A DNA stretch of 64,000 bases from Novosphingobium sp. G106 (GCF_019075875.1 NZ_JAHOOZ010000001.1:868001-932000), one strand, 5' to 3'. Positions 17,699 to 27,109 are shown, counted from the stretch's first letter. The notes: generated by a model from the letters alone, not told the origin. Made by a program: numbers and translations.

Positions 17699-18087
17699 TG
17701 GTCCCAATTGCGCGGCGGCCTGTCAATCGCCGACCAAGCGCTTTTTTGTTTCGCACGGCAGTCCCGCGGGGTCAGACGGCAGTGGCCATCGTGCAACAGG
17801 CGGGCAGCGATTGCGCGAGCAGACAAGGCGGCGCACTTGACACTCTGGTTACATATGCGAAGAATTGCAGCCAGACAGGGCTGGAATTCGGGTTTTCAAT
17901 TTAAAATGCGTGTCGCGCATTGCGAGTTCGCCATGGTGGTCGCAAAACTTGACAGTCGTCAAATATGGCCCACACTGGTATCAATGAAGACATAATTGGA
18001 GCTTGGCGGAACACCGCCATTCCATCGGTAGAGAGGAAGCCCGTTGGCCGCGAAACAGCGGCGGCGGCCTGAAGGTGGGGGGGTTAC
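17699..18087. promoter_or_regulatory. Divergent intergenic region with short palindrome
   Basis: These 389 bp separate the minus-strand MFS operon from the plus-strand TonB receptor and hold no gene I can support. AT-rich stretches suitable for promoters lie around 17860-17920 and 17940-17995. A palindrome TTGAC-AGTC-GTCAA at 17949-17962 is a candidate regulator site, perhaps for the TetR protein encoded at 23341. A GGTGGGGGGG ribosome-binding site precedes the receptor ATG. Confidence 0.45.
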
Positions 18088-20620
18088 ATGAATAGCAATC
18101 TTAGGCGGAATATCGCGCTCGCAGCGACCGCGATGGGCGTAGTCCTGACGACGCCGGCTTTTGCGCAAGATACCGGCGGCAGCGATATCGTCGTCACGGC
18201 ACGCCGCGTCGAAGAGCGCCTGCAGGACGTGCCGATCTCGATCACGGTGTTCAACCAGCAGCAGCTGAGCAACCGGAACATCGTCAACAGCGCGGATCTT
18301 GCGACCTATACCCCTTCGCTGGCTGTCAACAGCCGATATGGCCCCGACAAGGCAGCATTCGCGATCCGCGGTTTCTCGCAGGATCTCAACACGGTGCCGA
18401 CGGTCGCGGTCTATTTCGCCGACGTCGTGGCTCCGCGCCTCCAGTCGAACATCCAGAGCGGCAACGGCGCCGGTGTGGGCAGCATGTTCGACCTCCAGAA
18501 CGTGCAGGTGCTGAAAGGCCCGCAGGGCACCCTGTTCGGCCGCAACACCACCGGCGGCGCCATCCTGCTGGTTCCGCAGAAACCGACCGACAAGCTCGAG
18601 GGTTATGTCGAAGGCACGGCCGGCAACCATGATCAATGGCGTGTCCAGGGTGTGATCAACATCCCCCCTGAGCGACACTATCCGTTTCCGCGCCGGCGTC
18701 GATCGCAACACGCGCGAAGGTTATCTGAACAATCGCTCGGGAGTCGGGCCGAAGGACTTCAATAACGTCAACTACTGGGCGGCGCGTGCCAGCCTCGACA
18801 TCGATGTCACGCCCGACATCGAGAATTATACGATCTTCACTTACTCCCGCTCGCGCACGAACGGCTGGGTGGGCAAGTTGGCCTATGTCAACAACGGCAC
18901 CGGCACCGGCAAGGCAGCCATCGCGGGTTCGGCCGCGATTCTGATCGCTGGCGGACGGAATCAGGCGATCGCCGAGGCCGGATACGGCCGCTACGATGTG
19001 GAGAGCAACACTCCTGATCCTTACGTGATCAGCCGTCAGTGGCAGGCGATCAACACCACGACCTGGAAGGCGAGCGACACCATCACGGTCAAGAATATCT
19101 TCAGCTACGGTGAATCGCGGGAAGCCTATTCCTCGAACCTCAGCGGCGATACCGGCGTGATTACCGGTCTCGGCACGTTCCCCTTTGTCATCACCTATCC
19201 GGGCAAGAACGGTGCCCAGGGCAACGAGCGGACGATCACCGAAGAACTGCAGCTTCAGGGCCGGACGAGCGATGGCGCCCTGACCTGGCAGGTCGGCGGC
19301 TATCTTGAGCACAGCAATCCGATTGGCCAGCAGGAACAGTTCACGCAGATATTCACGTCGCCGTGCATCGACGTTTACGCCTTCAAGTGCGCGCCGCTGG
19401 TTGCGTTCGGCAACTTGTTCGGCCAGATCGGCGATGCCAGGAACAACTATTACTACAAGAACTATGGCCTGTATGCGCAGGCGACCTACAAGTTTACCGA
19501 ACAGCTCAGCGTTACCGCCGGTATCCGCAACACCTGGGATTGGGAAAAGGAAACCGCGAACAACGTCAAGGTCACGACCTCGACTGCAGGGCCGACCGCC
19601 TACGGCACGGCAACCTCGCCTTACAGTTGTTCACGCGCCGGAGCTTCGCAGCTCAGTCCGCCGCCTGCAGGCTCGGCTGCGCTGTTGACCAACGGGGCGT
19701 GCACGCGGACCTTCATCCTACCGATGAAAGGCACGCCGACCTGGCTCATCGACCTCGATTACAAGCCGACGCCGGACATTCTCGTCTATGTCAAATATGC
19801 GCGCGGTTATCGTGCTGGCGGCATCAACGAGGCGAACGTCGGCGGAGAGGTCTGGAAGCCCGAGAAGATCGACGACTATGAAGTGGGCTTGAAGACGACG
19901 TTCGGTGGCGCCGTGCGCGGGAACCTGAACATCGCGGGCTTCTGGAACGAGTTCAAGAACCAGCAGTACACGGTTTCGATCCCGGCCTGCACGGCGGTGA
20001 CACCGGGTTGTACGAGCCCCGCGCCTACCGGGATCAATGGCGTCGTGAACCTCGACAAATCGCGGGTACGCGGTTTCGAGATCGAGGGTTCGATTTATCC
20101 GGTCGAGCCCCTGCGCATTGATTTCGGATATTCCTATCTCGATGCGAAAGTGCTCAAGTCGGGCGCTTCGTCCTGCGACGCAACCCGCTATCTCTGTGCC
20201 TCCGCCACTTTCCCGGTGCCGGGCACGCGCCTGCTGTTTGCGCCGAAGAACCGCTTCACGGTCAGCGGAACCTACACGCTTCCGTTCGACGAGGAGAAGA
20301 TCGGCAAGGTCTCGATCGGCGCGACTTTCGTCCACACCGACAAGCAGTTCAACTCGCACTCGAACGATGATTTCTTCGCAGGGCATGCGATCCCGTACAA
20401 TGCGAGCATCAGCCCGGCGACGAACTTGCTCAACCTGAACCTGAACTGGGAAAAGGTGGGCGGCAGCGCGCTCGACCTCGGCATTTTCGCCACCAATGTG
20501 ACCAACAAATACTATTACGTTGCCGCGACCAGCTCGATTTCGACGATCGGCAGCGAATACATCATGCTCGGCGAACCGCGCATGTACGGCTGGCGGGCGA
20601 AGATCCACTTCGGTCAGTAG
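18088..20620 (+). pseudogene. TonB-dependent receptor, interrupted by a +1 frameshift in a C6 run
   Basis: The 5' part reads from ATG 18088: a signal peptide ending 'TPAFA', then a plug domain with 'DIVVTARRVEERLQDVPISITVF', 'VQVLKGPQGTLFG' and 'NTTGGAI'. At the C6 run 18663-18668 the frame is lost. Removing one C restores a continuous receptor ('INIPLSDTIRFRAGVDRNT', then barrel strands to 'RAKIHFGQ' at 20620). The corrected length is about 843 residues. This is either a base-calling error, a slipped-strand ON/OFF switch or a real pseudogene. Its position, between an MFS-MFS-TauD operon and an MFS-MFS-TetR-TauD cluster, suggests it is the outer-membrane entry point for their substrate. A good terminator follows. 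Confidence 0.88.
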
Positions 20621-20645
20621 TCCAGCGCATTACCGCGGAACAACG

Positions 20646-20680
20646 AACGGCGGTCCCTTGCCAAAGGGGCCGCCGTTTCG
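20646..20680 (+). terminator. Rho-independent terminator after TonB receptor
   Basis: A 12-bp stem, AACGGCGGTCCC (20646-20657) with GGGGCCGCCGTT (20666-20677) including one G-T wobble, with an 8-base loop and a T-rich tail. It separates the receptor from the MFS pair. Confidence 0.85.
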
Positions 20681-20711
20681 TTTAAGCGTCCGATAAGTGC
20701 GGGAGTGATGG

Positions 20712-21965
20712 ATGGGACAGGCTGCGCCGCGATCGGCGATGGCGGAGTGGCGGCGATACGGTGTGCTGCCGATAGCGGCGGGCATCGGCTATTCGACCAT
20801 GGCCATCCAGACCTATGGCATCGGTCCCTTCGTCGCCTCGCTCGAGGCGCAGTTCGGCTGGTCGCGCGCGGAGGTGATGCTCGGCCTGACCATTTCTAAC
20901 ACGATCGGCGTCCTGCTCAACTTCGCCGTGGGCGTGCTCGCGGATCGCGTCGGGCCGCGCCGCGTCGCGCTGGGCGGGGTGATCGTCAAGACGAGTGCGA
21001 TCGCGCTGCTGGCGACGGCGACCGGCTCCGTGCTCAACTGGTCGCTGCTCTGGATGCTGGTGGCCTTCGGCGCCGTGCTGGCCCAGGCGAACGTCTGGGC
21101 CAGCGCGGTTGCCAGCCGCTTCGACAAGGGCAGGGGCCTCGCGCTGGCGGTGACGCTGTCGGGCTCGTCGTTCTGCGCGGCGATCCTGCCGGTGCTCGCG
21201 GCCAAGCTGATCGGCATCTATGGCTGGCGCATGGCTTTCGTCGGCGTCGCGGCGATCTGGCTCGTGGTGGCGCTGCCGGTCGTGTTCTTCTTCTTCAGCG
21301 GCCGGCAGGACGAGCACCGCCGATCTTTGGAACCCGAGGTTCGGGCCGAGGTCTTGGCGACCCTGCCCGGCGTGACCGTCCGCGAGGGCATGCGCATGAT
21401 CGCCTTCTGGCAGCTGATTATCGCCGCTTTCGCCTTCGCCTTCTACACGATGGCGATCGCGCCCAATCTCGTGCCGCTGATGACCGAGAAGGGCGAAACC
21501 GCGATGGCGGCGGCAGAGCTTGCAGCGATGATGGGCGTTGTCGGGATCGTCGCGCGGATCTCGGCGGGCTTCCTGCTCGACCATTTCTCGGCGAGAGTGC
21601 TCGGCACGATGGTCTTCATCCTGCCGGTGCTGGGCTGCGGCCTGATGCTGGTCGGCGCGCCCGGCTATCTCGTCCTGACGCTGGCGGTCATCAGCTTCGG
21701 CGTGACCATCGGCGCCGAGTACGACGTCGTCTTCTACCTCGTCTCGCGCCATTTCGGCCTCAGGAGCTTTGCGTCGCTGATGGGCGCGTTGCTGACCGCC
21801 GGGGCACTCGGCGGGGCCGTGGCGCCGGTCGTTGCGGGCTGGCTGCACGACCGCTTCGGCAGCTATGATCAGGTGCTTGTCGTGCTGATGGTGCTGATGG
21901 GCGGCGGCGCAGTCGCGATCGCGACGATGGGGCAGCCGAAGCAGGATTGGGGCGCAGCACACTGA
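20712..21965 (+). CDS. MFS transporter (oxalate/formate-antiporter-like), first of plus-strand pair
   Basis: A 417-residue 12-helix carrier related to the minus-strand pair but closer to its own downstream neighbour. Shared marks are 'AEWRRYG', 'YGIGPFVASLEAQFGWSRAEV', 'ADRVGPRRVAL', 'NLVPLM', 'GWLHDRFGSYD' and the ending 'ATMGQPKQDW'. It probably imports or exports an organic acid. It starts 32 bp after a terminator, so its promoter must be short or the gene depends on read-through. Its TGA overlaps the next ATG as TGATG. Confidence 0.9.
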   Translation: MGQAAPRSAMAEWRRYGVLPIAAGIGYSTMAIQTYGIGPFVASLEAQFGWSRAEVMLGLTISNTIGVLLNFAVGVLADRVGPRRVALGGVIVKTSAIALLATATGSVLNWSLLWMLVAFGAVLAQANVWASAVASRFDKGRGLALAVTLSGSSFCAAILPVLAAKLIGIYGWRMAFVGVAAIWLVVALPVVFFFFSGRQDEHRRSLEPEVRAEVLATLPGVTVREGMRMIAFWQLIIAAFAFAFYTMAIAPNLVPLMTEKGETAMAAAELAAMMGVVGIVARISAGFLLDHFSARVLGTMVFILPVLGCGLMLVGAPGYLVLTLAVISFGVTIGAEYDVVFYLVSRHFGLRSFASLMGALLTAGALGGAVAPVVAGWLHDRFGSYDQVLVVLMVLMGGGAVAIATMGQPKQDWGAAH

Positions 21966-23215
21966 TGCATTCAGGAGACAAGCAGGCGGGCCCGGAAGCA
22001 GCCAGAGCCGAATGGCGCGCCTATTGGCCGCTGACCTTGGCGGCGCTGATCGGCTATTCGACGATCGGCCTGCAAAGCTATGGCATCGGGCCCTTCGTGC
22101 CGCATCTCGAGAAGGCCTTCGGCTGGACGCGGACCGACGTGATGATCGGCCTGTCGCTGTCGAACGCGGTGGGCGTGTTCCTGAACATCCTGATCGGCAT
22201 GATCGTCGACCGTTTCGGGCCGCGCCGGGTGGCGCTGACCGGCCTGCTGGTCAAGACCGGCTCCTTCGCGCTCCTCGCTACGGCGACGGGGACGCTGCTC
22301 AACTGGTCGCTACTCTGGGTCGTGCTCGCGGTCGGCGTGGTGCTTGTGCAGTCGACGGTCTGGACCAGCGCGGTCGCCGCACGCTTCGACCATTCGCGCG
22401 GGCTGGCCATGGCCGTGGCCCTGTCGGGAACGCCGATCACGGCGGCGGTCGTCCCGGTCCTGGCGACCTGGCTGATCGGCGACTACGGCTGGCGCGTCGG
22501 CTTTGTCGGCGTCGCCGCGGCCTGGATCGTGGTGACACTCCCCGTGGTCTTCCTGTGGTTCAAGGACGGCCGCGATCCCGCGCAGCCGCTGCATGCGGCC
22601 GCGACCGGGCCGGTCTCCGGTCTGACCCTGCGCGAAGGGCTGCGTACGGCGGCCTTCTGGCGACTGCTCGTCGCCTTCGGCGCCTTCTCGCTCTACAACA
22701 TGGCGATGTCGGCCAATCTCGTGCCGCTGCTCGGCGAGACCGGGCTGAGCGAGATGCAGGCCGCGCGGATCGCCTCGGTCATGGGGCTCGTCGGCATCGT
22801 CGCGCGGCTGACCGTCGGCTTCCTGCTCGATCGCTTTTCCGGCCCGCTGATCGGCGGGCTGACCCAGTTCCTGCCCGTCATCGCCTGCGGCATCCTGCTG
22901 CTCCATGATCCCGGCGTGCTGCTGCTGACGGTTGCTGTCGCGCTGTTCGGCGTGGCCACCGGTGCCGAGATCGACGTCGCGCTTTATCTCGCTACGCGGC
23001 ATTTCGGCCTTCGGTCCTTCGCCGCGCTGTTCGGTGCGGTGATCACCTTCGGTGCGGTCAATGCCGCGATCGGGCCGATCGTGGCCGGTTGGCTCCACGA
23101 CCGTTCGGGCAACTACGACGGCCTGCTGATGACGGTCATGGTGGCGATGACCGTCGGCGCGCTGGCCATGGCCACGATGGGTCGCCCGAAGCACGACTGG
23201 CGCGCGGCAGGCTGA
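21965..23215 (+). CDS. MFS transporter (oxalate/formate-antiporter-like), second of plus-strand pair
   Basis: A 416-residue tandem paralogue of the preceding carrier ('AEWRAYWPL', 'YGIGPFVPHLEKAFGWTRTDV', 'VDRFGPRRVAL', 'ATMGRPKHDW'). I chose ATG 21965 because it forms the TGATG overlap with the upstream stop. The frame is open 6 codons further upstream, but that would lie inside the previous gene. As with the minus-strand pair, the coupling suggests equal synthesis of two related carriers, which might work as a pair or on two related substrates. Confidence 0.9.
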   Translation: MHSGDKQAGPEAARAEWRAYWPLTLAALIGYSTIGLQSYGIGPFVPHLEKAFGWTRTDVMIGLSLSNAVGVFLNILIGMIVDRFGPRRVALTGLLVKTGSFALLATATGTLLNWSLLWVVLAVGVVLVQSTVWTSAVAARFDHSRGLAMAVALSGTPITAAVVPVLATWLIGDYGWRVGFVGVAAAWIVVTLPVVFLWFKDGRDPAQPLHAAATGPVSGLTLREGLRTAAFWRLLVAFGAFSLYNMAMSANLVPLLGETGLSEMQAARIASVMGLVGIVARLTVGFLLDRFSGPLIGGLTQFLPVIACGILLLHDPGVLLLTVAVALFGVATGAEIDVALYLATRHFGLRSFAALFGAVITFGAVNAAIGPIVAGWLHDRSGNYDGLLMTVMVAMTVGALAMATMGRPKHDWRAAG

Positions 23216-23266
23216 AGCGGCGGATGTCCGTGTGGGCGATTATGCGCGCCTCCCTGAGCATACCCA

Positions 23267-23279
23267 CCGGATCATCCGG
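23267..23279. promoter_or_regulatory. Short palindrome upstream of TetR gene
   Basis: CCGGAT-C-ATCCGG, a perfect 6-bp-arm palindrome 61 bp before the TetR start. It could be an operator or a weak hairpin. Nothing else is seen in 23216-23340. Confidence 0.3.
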
Positions 23280-23340
23280 CGGTTTCCTTGACTTGAGCGC
23301 GCGTGGTCCTACGTGAAAGGGCCTCAGTCAGGGGATTTTG

Positions 23341-23943
23341 ATGGCAGTCGCGCCGCGCAGGGTTGGAGCAGAGAATTCGGCGACGCGCGCGCTGATCCTC
23401 GACGCGACAGAGCAGTTGATCCGTGAAGAAGGCTACGCCGCCGTCAGCACCCGCCGGGTTGCGGCCAAGGCCGGGCTCAAGCCGTCGCTCGTCCACTATT
23501 ACTTCACGACCACCGACGACCTGCTGCTGGCGATGTCGCGCCGCGGTGCCGAGGAAAGCGACCGGATGATCGAGGCGGCGCTGCGCGCGGACGATCCAGT
23601 TCGCGCGCTCTGGGCCTTCCTCGTCGACAAGAGTCGCATTGCCATCGCGCTCGAATTCATGGCCATGGCCAACCACCGCTCCGCCATCCGCGCGCATATG
23701 GCCGAACACTGCGAGGCCATGCGCCGGCGCGAAGAGGAGATATTTGCCCACATCCTCGGTGAAAGGCTGGCGGCGGCGGGAGAGATCGCGCCGGCAGGGC
23801 TCAGTCTCGTGCTTGCGGGAATCGGGCGGGCGCTGGTGATGGAAGGCGGGCTCGGCGTCACGGCGGGCCATGCCGAGGCGCGCGCCTTCGTCGAGCAATG
23901 GCTGGACAGACTGGCACCGCTGCCGGAGAAGGCCAAGGGATAG
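23341..23943 (+). CDS. TetR/AcrR family transcriptional regulator
   Basis: A 200-residue regulator with an N-terminal helix-turn-helix at about residues 20-62 ('AAVSTRRVAAKAGLKPSLVHYYFTTTDDLL'). ATG 23341 is preferred over the in-frame TTG three bases before it, because AGGGGA lies at a proper distance. The C-terminal domain is of the general TetR ligand-binding type. It is 19 bp upstream of the first dioxygenase of the plus-strand array and most likely regulates that array and perhaps the MFS pairs. Confidence 0.92.
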   Translation: MAVAPRRVGAENSATRALILDATEQLIREEGYAAVSTRRVAAKAGLKPSLVHYYFTTTDDLLLAMSRRGAEESDRMIEAALRADDPVRALWAFLVDKSRIAIALEFMAMANHRSAIRAHMAEHCEAMRRREEEIFAHILGERLAAAGEIAPAGLSLVLAGIGRALVMEGGLGVTAGHAEARAFVEQWLDRLAPLPEKAKG

Positions 23944-23962
23944 ACAACTGGGAGAGCGGCGC

Positions 23963-24778
23963 ATGAAGCTCGCCTGTCGGGAGATCAAGCCGGAGATCGG
24001 CGCCGAGGTTCTGGCCGACAAGCAGGCGCTGCTGACCGGCGAACATGCTGCCGATATCCGCGAGCTTCTGGAGCAGCGCGGCGTCCTCGTCTTTCCCAAG
24101 GTCGATTTCACCGAGCAGGAACTGATCGCGTTCACCCGCACCCTGGGCACTTTCGCGCCCGACCGCGGCCCGGACGAGGTCACGCCGATCTCGATCGATC
24201 CCAGCGGCGGCACGACTGCCGACTACACCCGCGCCTCATTCTACTGGCACTTCGATGGCTACATGAACGAAGTGCCGATCCTCGGCTCGATCCTCTGCGC
24301 GAAGGTCCTCTCGGCCACTGGCGGCCAGACCGAATTCTGCAATACCTATGCAGCCTATGAAGCGCTGCCCGAGGAGCGCAAGCGCCAGCTCGAAGGCCTG
24401 CAGGCCGTCCACGCACTCGCCGGGGCGCAGCGCGCGGTCGATCCCGAGCCGAGCTACGAGACTTTCCAGCAGTGGCTCAAGATCCGCCGCAACACCCTGC
24501 CGCTAGTCTGGAAGCATCGGTCGGGCCGCAAGAGCCTCGTTATCGGCAATACGGCGGTGGGTGTCGTCGACATGGACCCGATGGACGGCTTGGAGGTGCT
24601 CGTCTGGCTGCGCGACTGGGCCACCCAAAAACGGTTCCGCTACAGCCATGAATGGTCGCTCGGCGATGCGGTTCTGTGGGACAACACCGGGACCCTGCAC
24701 CGCGTCCGGCCCTATCCGGCCGACAGCGGCCGCCTGATGATCCGTACCAAGCTGGCGGGCGAGGAGCCTTTCGCCTGA
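23963..24778 (+). CDS. TauD/TfdA family Fe(II)/2-oxoglutarate-dependent dioxygenase (copy 2, array member 1)
   Basis: A 271-residue oxygenase. Iron ligands are H96 and D98 ('YWHFDGY') and H246 ('GTLHR'). The 2-oxoglutarate arginines are R257 and R261, spaced +11 and +15 from the distal histidine as in TauD. ATG 23963, with GGGAGAG before it, is chosen over an upstream frame extension that would overlap the TetR gene. It lacks about ten N-terminal residues ('MATA...') found in the other three array members. It is in one operon with the TetR gene. Confidence 0.9.
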   Translation: MKLACREIKPEIGAEVLADKQALLTGEHAADIRELLEQRGVLVFPKVDFTEQELIAFTRTLGTFAPDRGPDEVTPISIDPSGGTTADYTRASFYWHFDGYMNEVPILGSILCAKVLSATGGQTEFCNTYAAYEALPEERKRQLEGLQAVHALAGAQRAVDPEPSYETFQQWLKIRRNTLPLVWKHRSGRKSLVIGNTAVGVVDMDPMDGLEVLVWLRDWATQKRFRYSHEWSLGDAVLWDNTGTLHRVRPYPADSGRLMIRTKLAGEEPFA

Positions 24779-24902
24779 GGCCGATTCAGCGTAGTTTAAC
24801 GCCTGGGCGATCACAGTGATCGCTGCATCCGCCTTGACGCTGGCTTGCCTCTCGCGGCAATAGGCGAGGGTAGTTCATTTATTCAATCGCCGGGAGTTCG
24901 CC

Positions 24903-25757
24903 ATGGCCACCGCCGCCCAGATCCGCCTGTCCGCCGAGAACGTGAAGCCGAAGATCGGCAGCCGTATTCTCAATACCAAGGAAGAGCTGCTGAGCGGCGA
25001 GCTTGCCGCCGAGCTGCGCGACCTGCTCGAACAGCGCGGCGTTCTCGTCTTCCCGACGATCAACTTCACCGACGAGGAGCACGTCGCCTTCACCAAGACG
25101 CTCGGCACTTTCGCGCCCGAGATGACCGACAAGGACAAGGACGAGCATGTCGTCCACGCGATCACCCTCGACGAGAAGGTGAACCCGGGTTCGGCTATCT
25201 ACCTCAAGGGCTCGTTGTTCTGGCACATCGACGGCACGATGAACGACCTGCCGATCCGCGCCTCGTTGCTGGCCTGCAAGGTGCCGTCGCCCAAGGGCAC
25301 CGGCAACACCGGCTTCTCGAACACCTATGCCGCCTACGACGCGCTGACCGAGGAACAGAAAGCCGAGTTCGACCAGTACAAGGTCCGCCACGGTGCCTGG
25401 GCGACCCTGATGTACTGGAGCCCCGAGCCCGACCAGACCCTGCTGGAGCGTATGCAGGCGATCGGCGACGTCGAGATCCCGCTGGTCTGGAACCACGAGT
25501 CCGGCCGCAAGAGCCTGGTGATCGGCAACACCGCCCATACCATCTCGGGCAAGAACCACTTCGATTCCACCCGCATCCTCAACTGGCTGCGCACCCACGC
25601 CACGAAGGAGGAGTTTACCTTCAGCCACGAATGGACCGTCGGCGACCTGGTGATCTGGGACAACACCGGCACGATGCACCGCGCCGAGGCCTATGATCCC
25701 GCCTGCGGACGGATGATGGTCCGCACCAAGCTAGAAGGCGAAGAGCCGATCCAGTAA
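24903..25757 (+). CDS. TauD/TfdA family Fe(II)/2-oxoglutarate-dependent dioxygenase (copy 3, array member 2)
   Basis: A 284-residue paralogue. Iron ligands are H108 and D110 ('FWHIDGT') and H259 ('GTMHR'), with R270/R274 for 2-oxoglutarate. Shared array marks are 'LLEQRGVLVFP', 'SGRKSLVIGNTAH', 'SHEWTVGDLVIWDNTG' and 'RTKLEGEEP'. The segment between iron ligand and core (residues 128-185, for example 'PSPKGTGNTGFSN' and 'WATLMYWSPEPD') differs from the neighbours, so substrate range probably differs. A 124-bp gap with its own GGGAG site precedes it. Confidence 0.91.
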   Translation: MATAAQIRLSAENVKPKIGSRILNTKEELLSGELAAELRDLLEQRGVLVFPTINFTDEEHVAFTKTLGTFAPEMTDKDKDEHVVHAITLDEKVNPGSAIYLKGSLFWHIDGTMNDLPIRASLLACKVPSPKGTGNTGFSNTYAAYDALTEEQKAEFDQYKVRHGAWATLMYWSPEPDQTLLERMQAIGDVEIPLVWNHESGRKSLVIGNTAHTISGKNHFDSTRILNWLRTHATKEEFTFSHEWTVGDLVIWDNTGTMHRAEAYDPACGRMMVRTKLEGEEPIQ

Positions 25758-25785
25758 GCTTCGCGATTGCTCCTCCCGGTGTGAT

Positions 25786-25801
25786 GCTGTACATCTGTTC
25801 A
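25786..25801 (+). promoter_or_regulatory. Conserved 16-base upstream element, copy 1
   Basis: GCTGTACATCTGTTCA lies 24 bp before the start of array member 3. An identical 16 bases occur before array member 4 at 27059-27074. It is either a promoter or regulator site or a relic of duplication together with the gene. Confidence 0.55.
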
Positions 25802-25825
25802 GTATAACCGCCGGGAGAGAGAGCA

Positions 25826-26659
25826 ATGGCTACGGCCGCCAAGGCGCGCTTCGCTTCGGAAGAGATCAAGCCCAGGATTGGCAGCCGTATCCTGGCGGAC
25901 AAGGAAGCGCTGCTGAGCGGCGACTATGCCGCCGAAATCCGCGAACTGCTCGAGCAGCGCGGTGTGCTCGTCTTCCCCGAGATCCATTTCGACGATGCCG
26001 AGCAGATCGCCTTCACCTCGACGCTCGGCAAGTTCGCCCGCGAGATGCGCGGCGAGGACATCTACAAGATCACGCTCGACAAGAGCGTGACCGCCACCGC
26101 CGACTATCTCAAGGCGACGATCTTCTGGCATTTCGACGGCTTCTCGTCGCCCATGCCGATCCGGGCCTCGCTGCTGTCGAGCAAGGTGCTCTCCGAAGTG
26201 GGCGGCAACACCGAGTTTGCCAATACCTATGCCGCCTACGACGCGCTGCCCGAGGACGACAAGGCGATGCTCGAAGGCATGCAGGCGGTCCATTGCCTGG
26301 CCTCGACCCAGCTCGATATCGATCCGCAGCCGAGTTACGCCGAATGGCAGCGCTGGCTGGAGATGGGGCGCAAGGCGCTGCCGTTGGTGTGGAAGCACCA
26401 GTCGGGCCGCAAGTCGCTCGTGCTCGGCAATTCGGCGCACCACGTCGTCGGCATGGACCCGCTCGACAGCAAGGGCCTGCTGATCCGTCTGCGCGACTGG
26501 GCGACGCAGGAGCAATTCGTCTACAGCCACGAATGGACCGTCGGTGACCTCGTGATGTGGGATAACACCGGCAGCCTGCACCGCGCGATCCCCTATGAGG
26601 TGAACTCCAAGCGCATGCTCCACCGCACCAAGCTGGAGGGCGAGGAGCCCATCCTTTGA
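25826..26659 (+). CDS. TauD/TfdA family Fe(II)/2-oxoglutarate-dependent dioxygenase (copy 4, array member 3)
   Basis: A 277-residue paralogue. Iron ligands are H102 and D104 ('FWHFDGF') and H252 ('GSLHR'), with R263/R267 for 2-oxoglutarate. It is closest in pattern to array member 1 in the middle ('LEGMQAVH', 'DPQPSY', 'WLRDWATQ'-like stretch) and to member 2 at the N-terminus ('MATAAKARFASEEIKPRIGSR'). This is a mosaic look that recombination between copies could give. GGGAGAGAGAG precedes the ATG. Its stop overlaps the next gene as TTGA. Confidence 0.91.
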   Translation: MATAAKARFASEEIKPRIGSRILADKEALLSGDYAAEIRELLEQRGVLVFPEIHFDDAEQIAFTSTLGKFAREMRGEDIYKITLDKSVTATADYLKATIFWHFDGFSSPMPIRASLLSSKVLSEVGGNTEFANTYAAYDALPEDDKAMLEGMQAVHCLASTQLDIDPQPSYAEWQRWLEMGRKALPLVWKHQSGRKSLVLGNSAHHVVGMDPLDSKGLLIRLRDWATQEQFVYSHEWTVGDLVMWDNTGSLHRAIPYEVNSKRMLHRTKLEGEEPIL

Positions 26660-27021
26660 CCGGTCGTGCCGCAGATAACCTCAAGACGCGCCTGCGTAGC
26701 GATCTGCGCGCGGCGATGCTGGCTCGCGATACGAAGCAGGCCGCGGTGCTGCGCGTCCTTCTCGCAGCGATCGACAATGCCGAGGCCGTGGCGATCGAGG
26801 AACGGCCGCAAAGCCTGCAGCGATTGGACTTCGCCGAGGGCGCGGCCGAAGTCTCGCGCCGGGTGCTGGGCGAAGATGAGGTTGCGGCGATCCTGACCGA
26901 GGAGATTTCCGCGCGCCGGCTTGCGGCCGATCAGATGGCTGCGCTGGGTCGTGCCGATCGCGCAGGCGAACTGAACGCCGAAGCGGATGTTGTTGCGCGG
27001 TACCTGCAAGATCAATCGTGA
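26656..27021 (+). CDS. GatB/YqeY domain-like protein
   Basis: A 121-residue protein whose start ('LKTRLRSDLRAAMLARDTKQAAVLRVLLAAIDNAEA') matches the YqeY/GatB-tail family of small helical proteins. YqeY members are usually near 150 residues, so this one is short, and the second half is weakly conserved. It starts at TTG 26656, overlapping the dioxygenase stop by four bases, so it depends on that mRNA. The role is unknown; the tail domain of GatB binds tRNA. It is odd to find it inside a dioxygenase array. Confidence 0.66.
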   Translation: MTGRAADNLKTRLRSDLRAAMLARDTKQAAVLRVLLAAIDNAEAVAIEERPQSLQRLDFAEGAAEVSRRVLGEDEVAAILTEEISARRLAADQMAALGRADRAGELNAEADVVARYLQDQS

Positions 27022-27058
27022 TAGCGAATTTGGGTCGGTTGACGCCACTCCCGCCGCT

Positions 27059-27074
27059 GCTGTACATCTGTTCA
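27059..27074 (+). promoter_or_regulatory. Conserved 16-base upstream element, copy 2
   Basis: GCTGTACATCTGTTCA, identical to 25786-25801, 35 bp before the start of array member 4. The 88-bp gap 27022-27109 holds nothing else clear. Confidence 0.55.
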
Positions 27075-27109
27075 AATAACTGACCGCCAGCGTCTGGGAG
27101 AACTGTTCG

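Noticed and set aside
15171..17756. 861-codon frame suggesting a fusion of two MFS proteins
   Set aside because: The upstream 440 codons are an out-of-frame arginine/aspartate-rich reading of the first MFS gene; the true MFS starts at ATG 16427.
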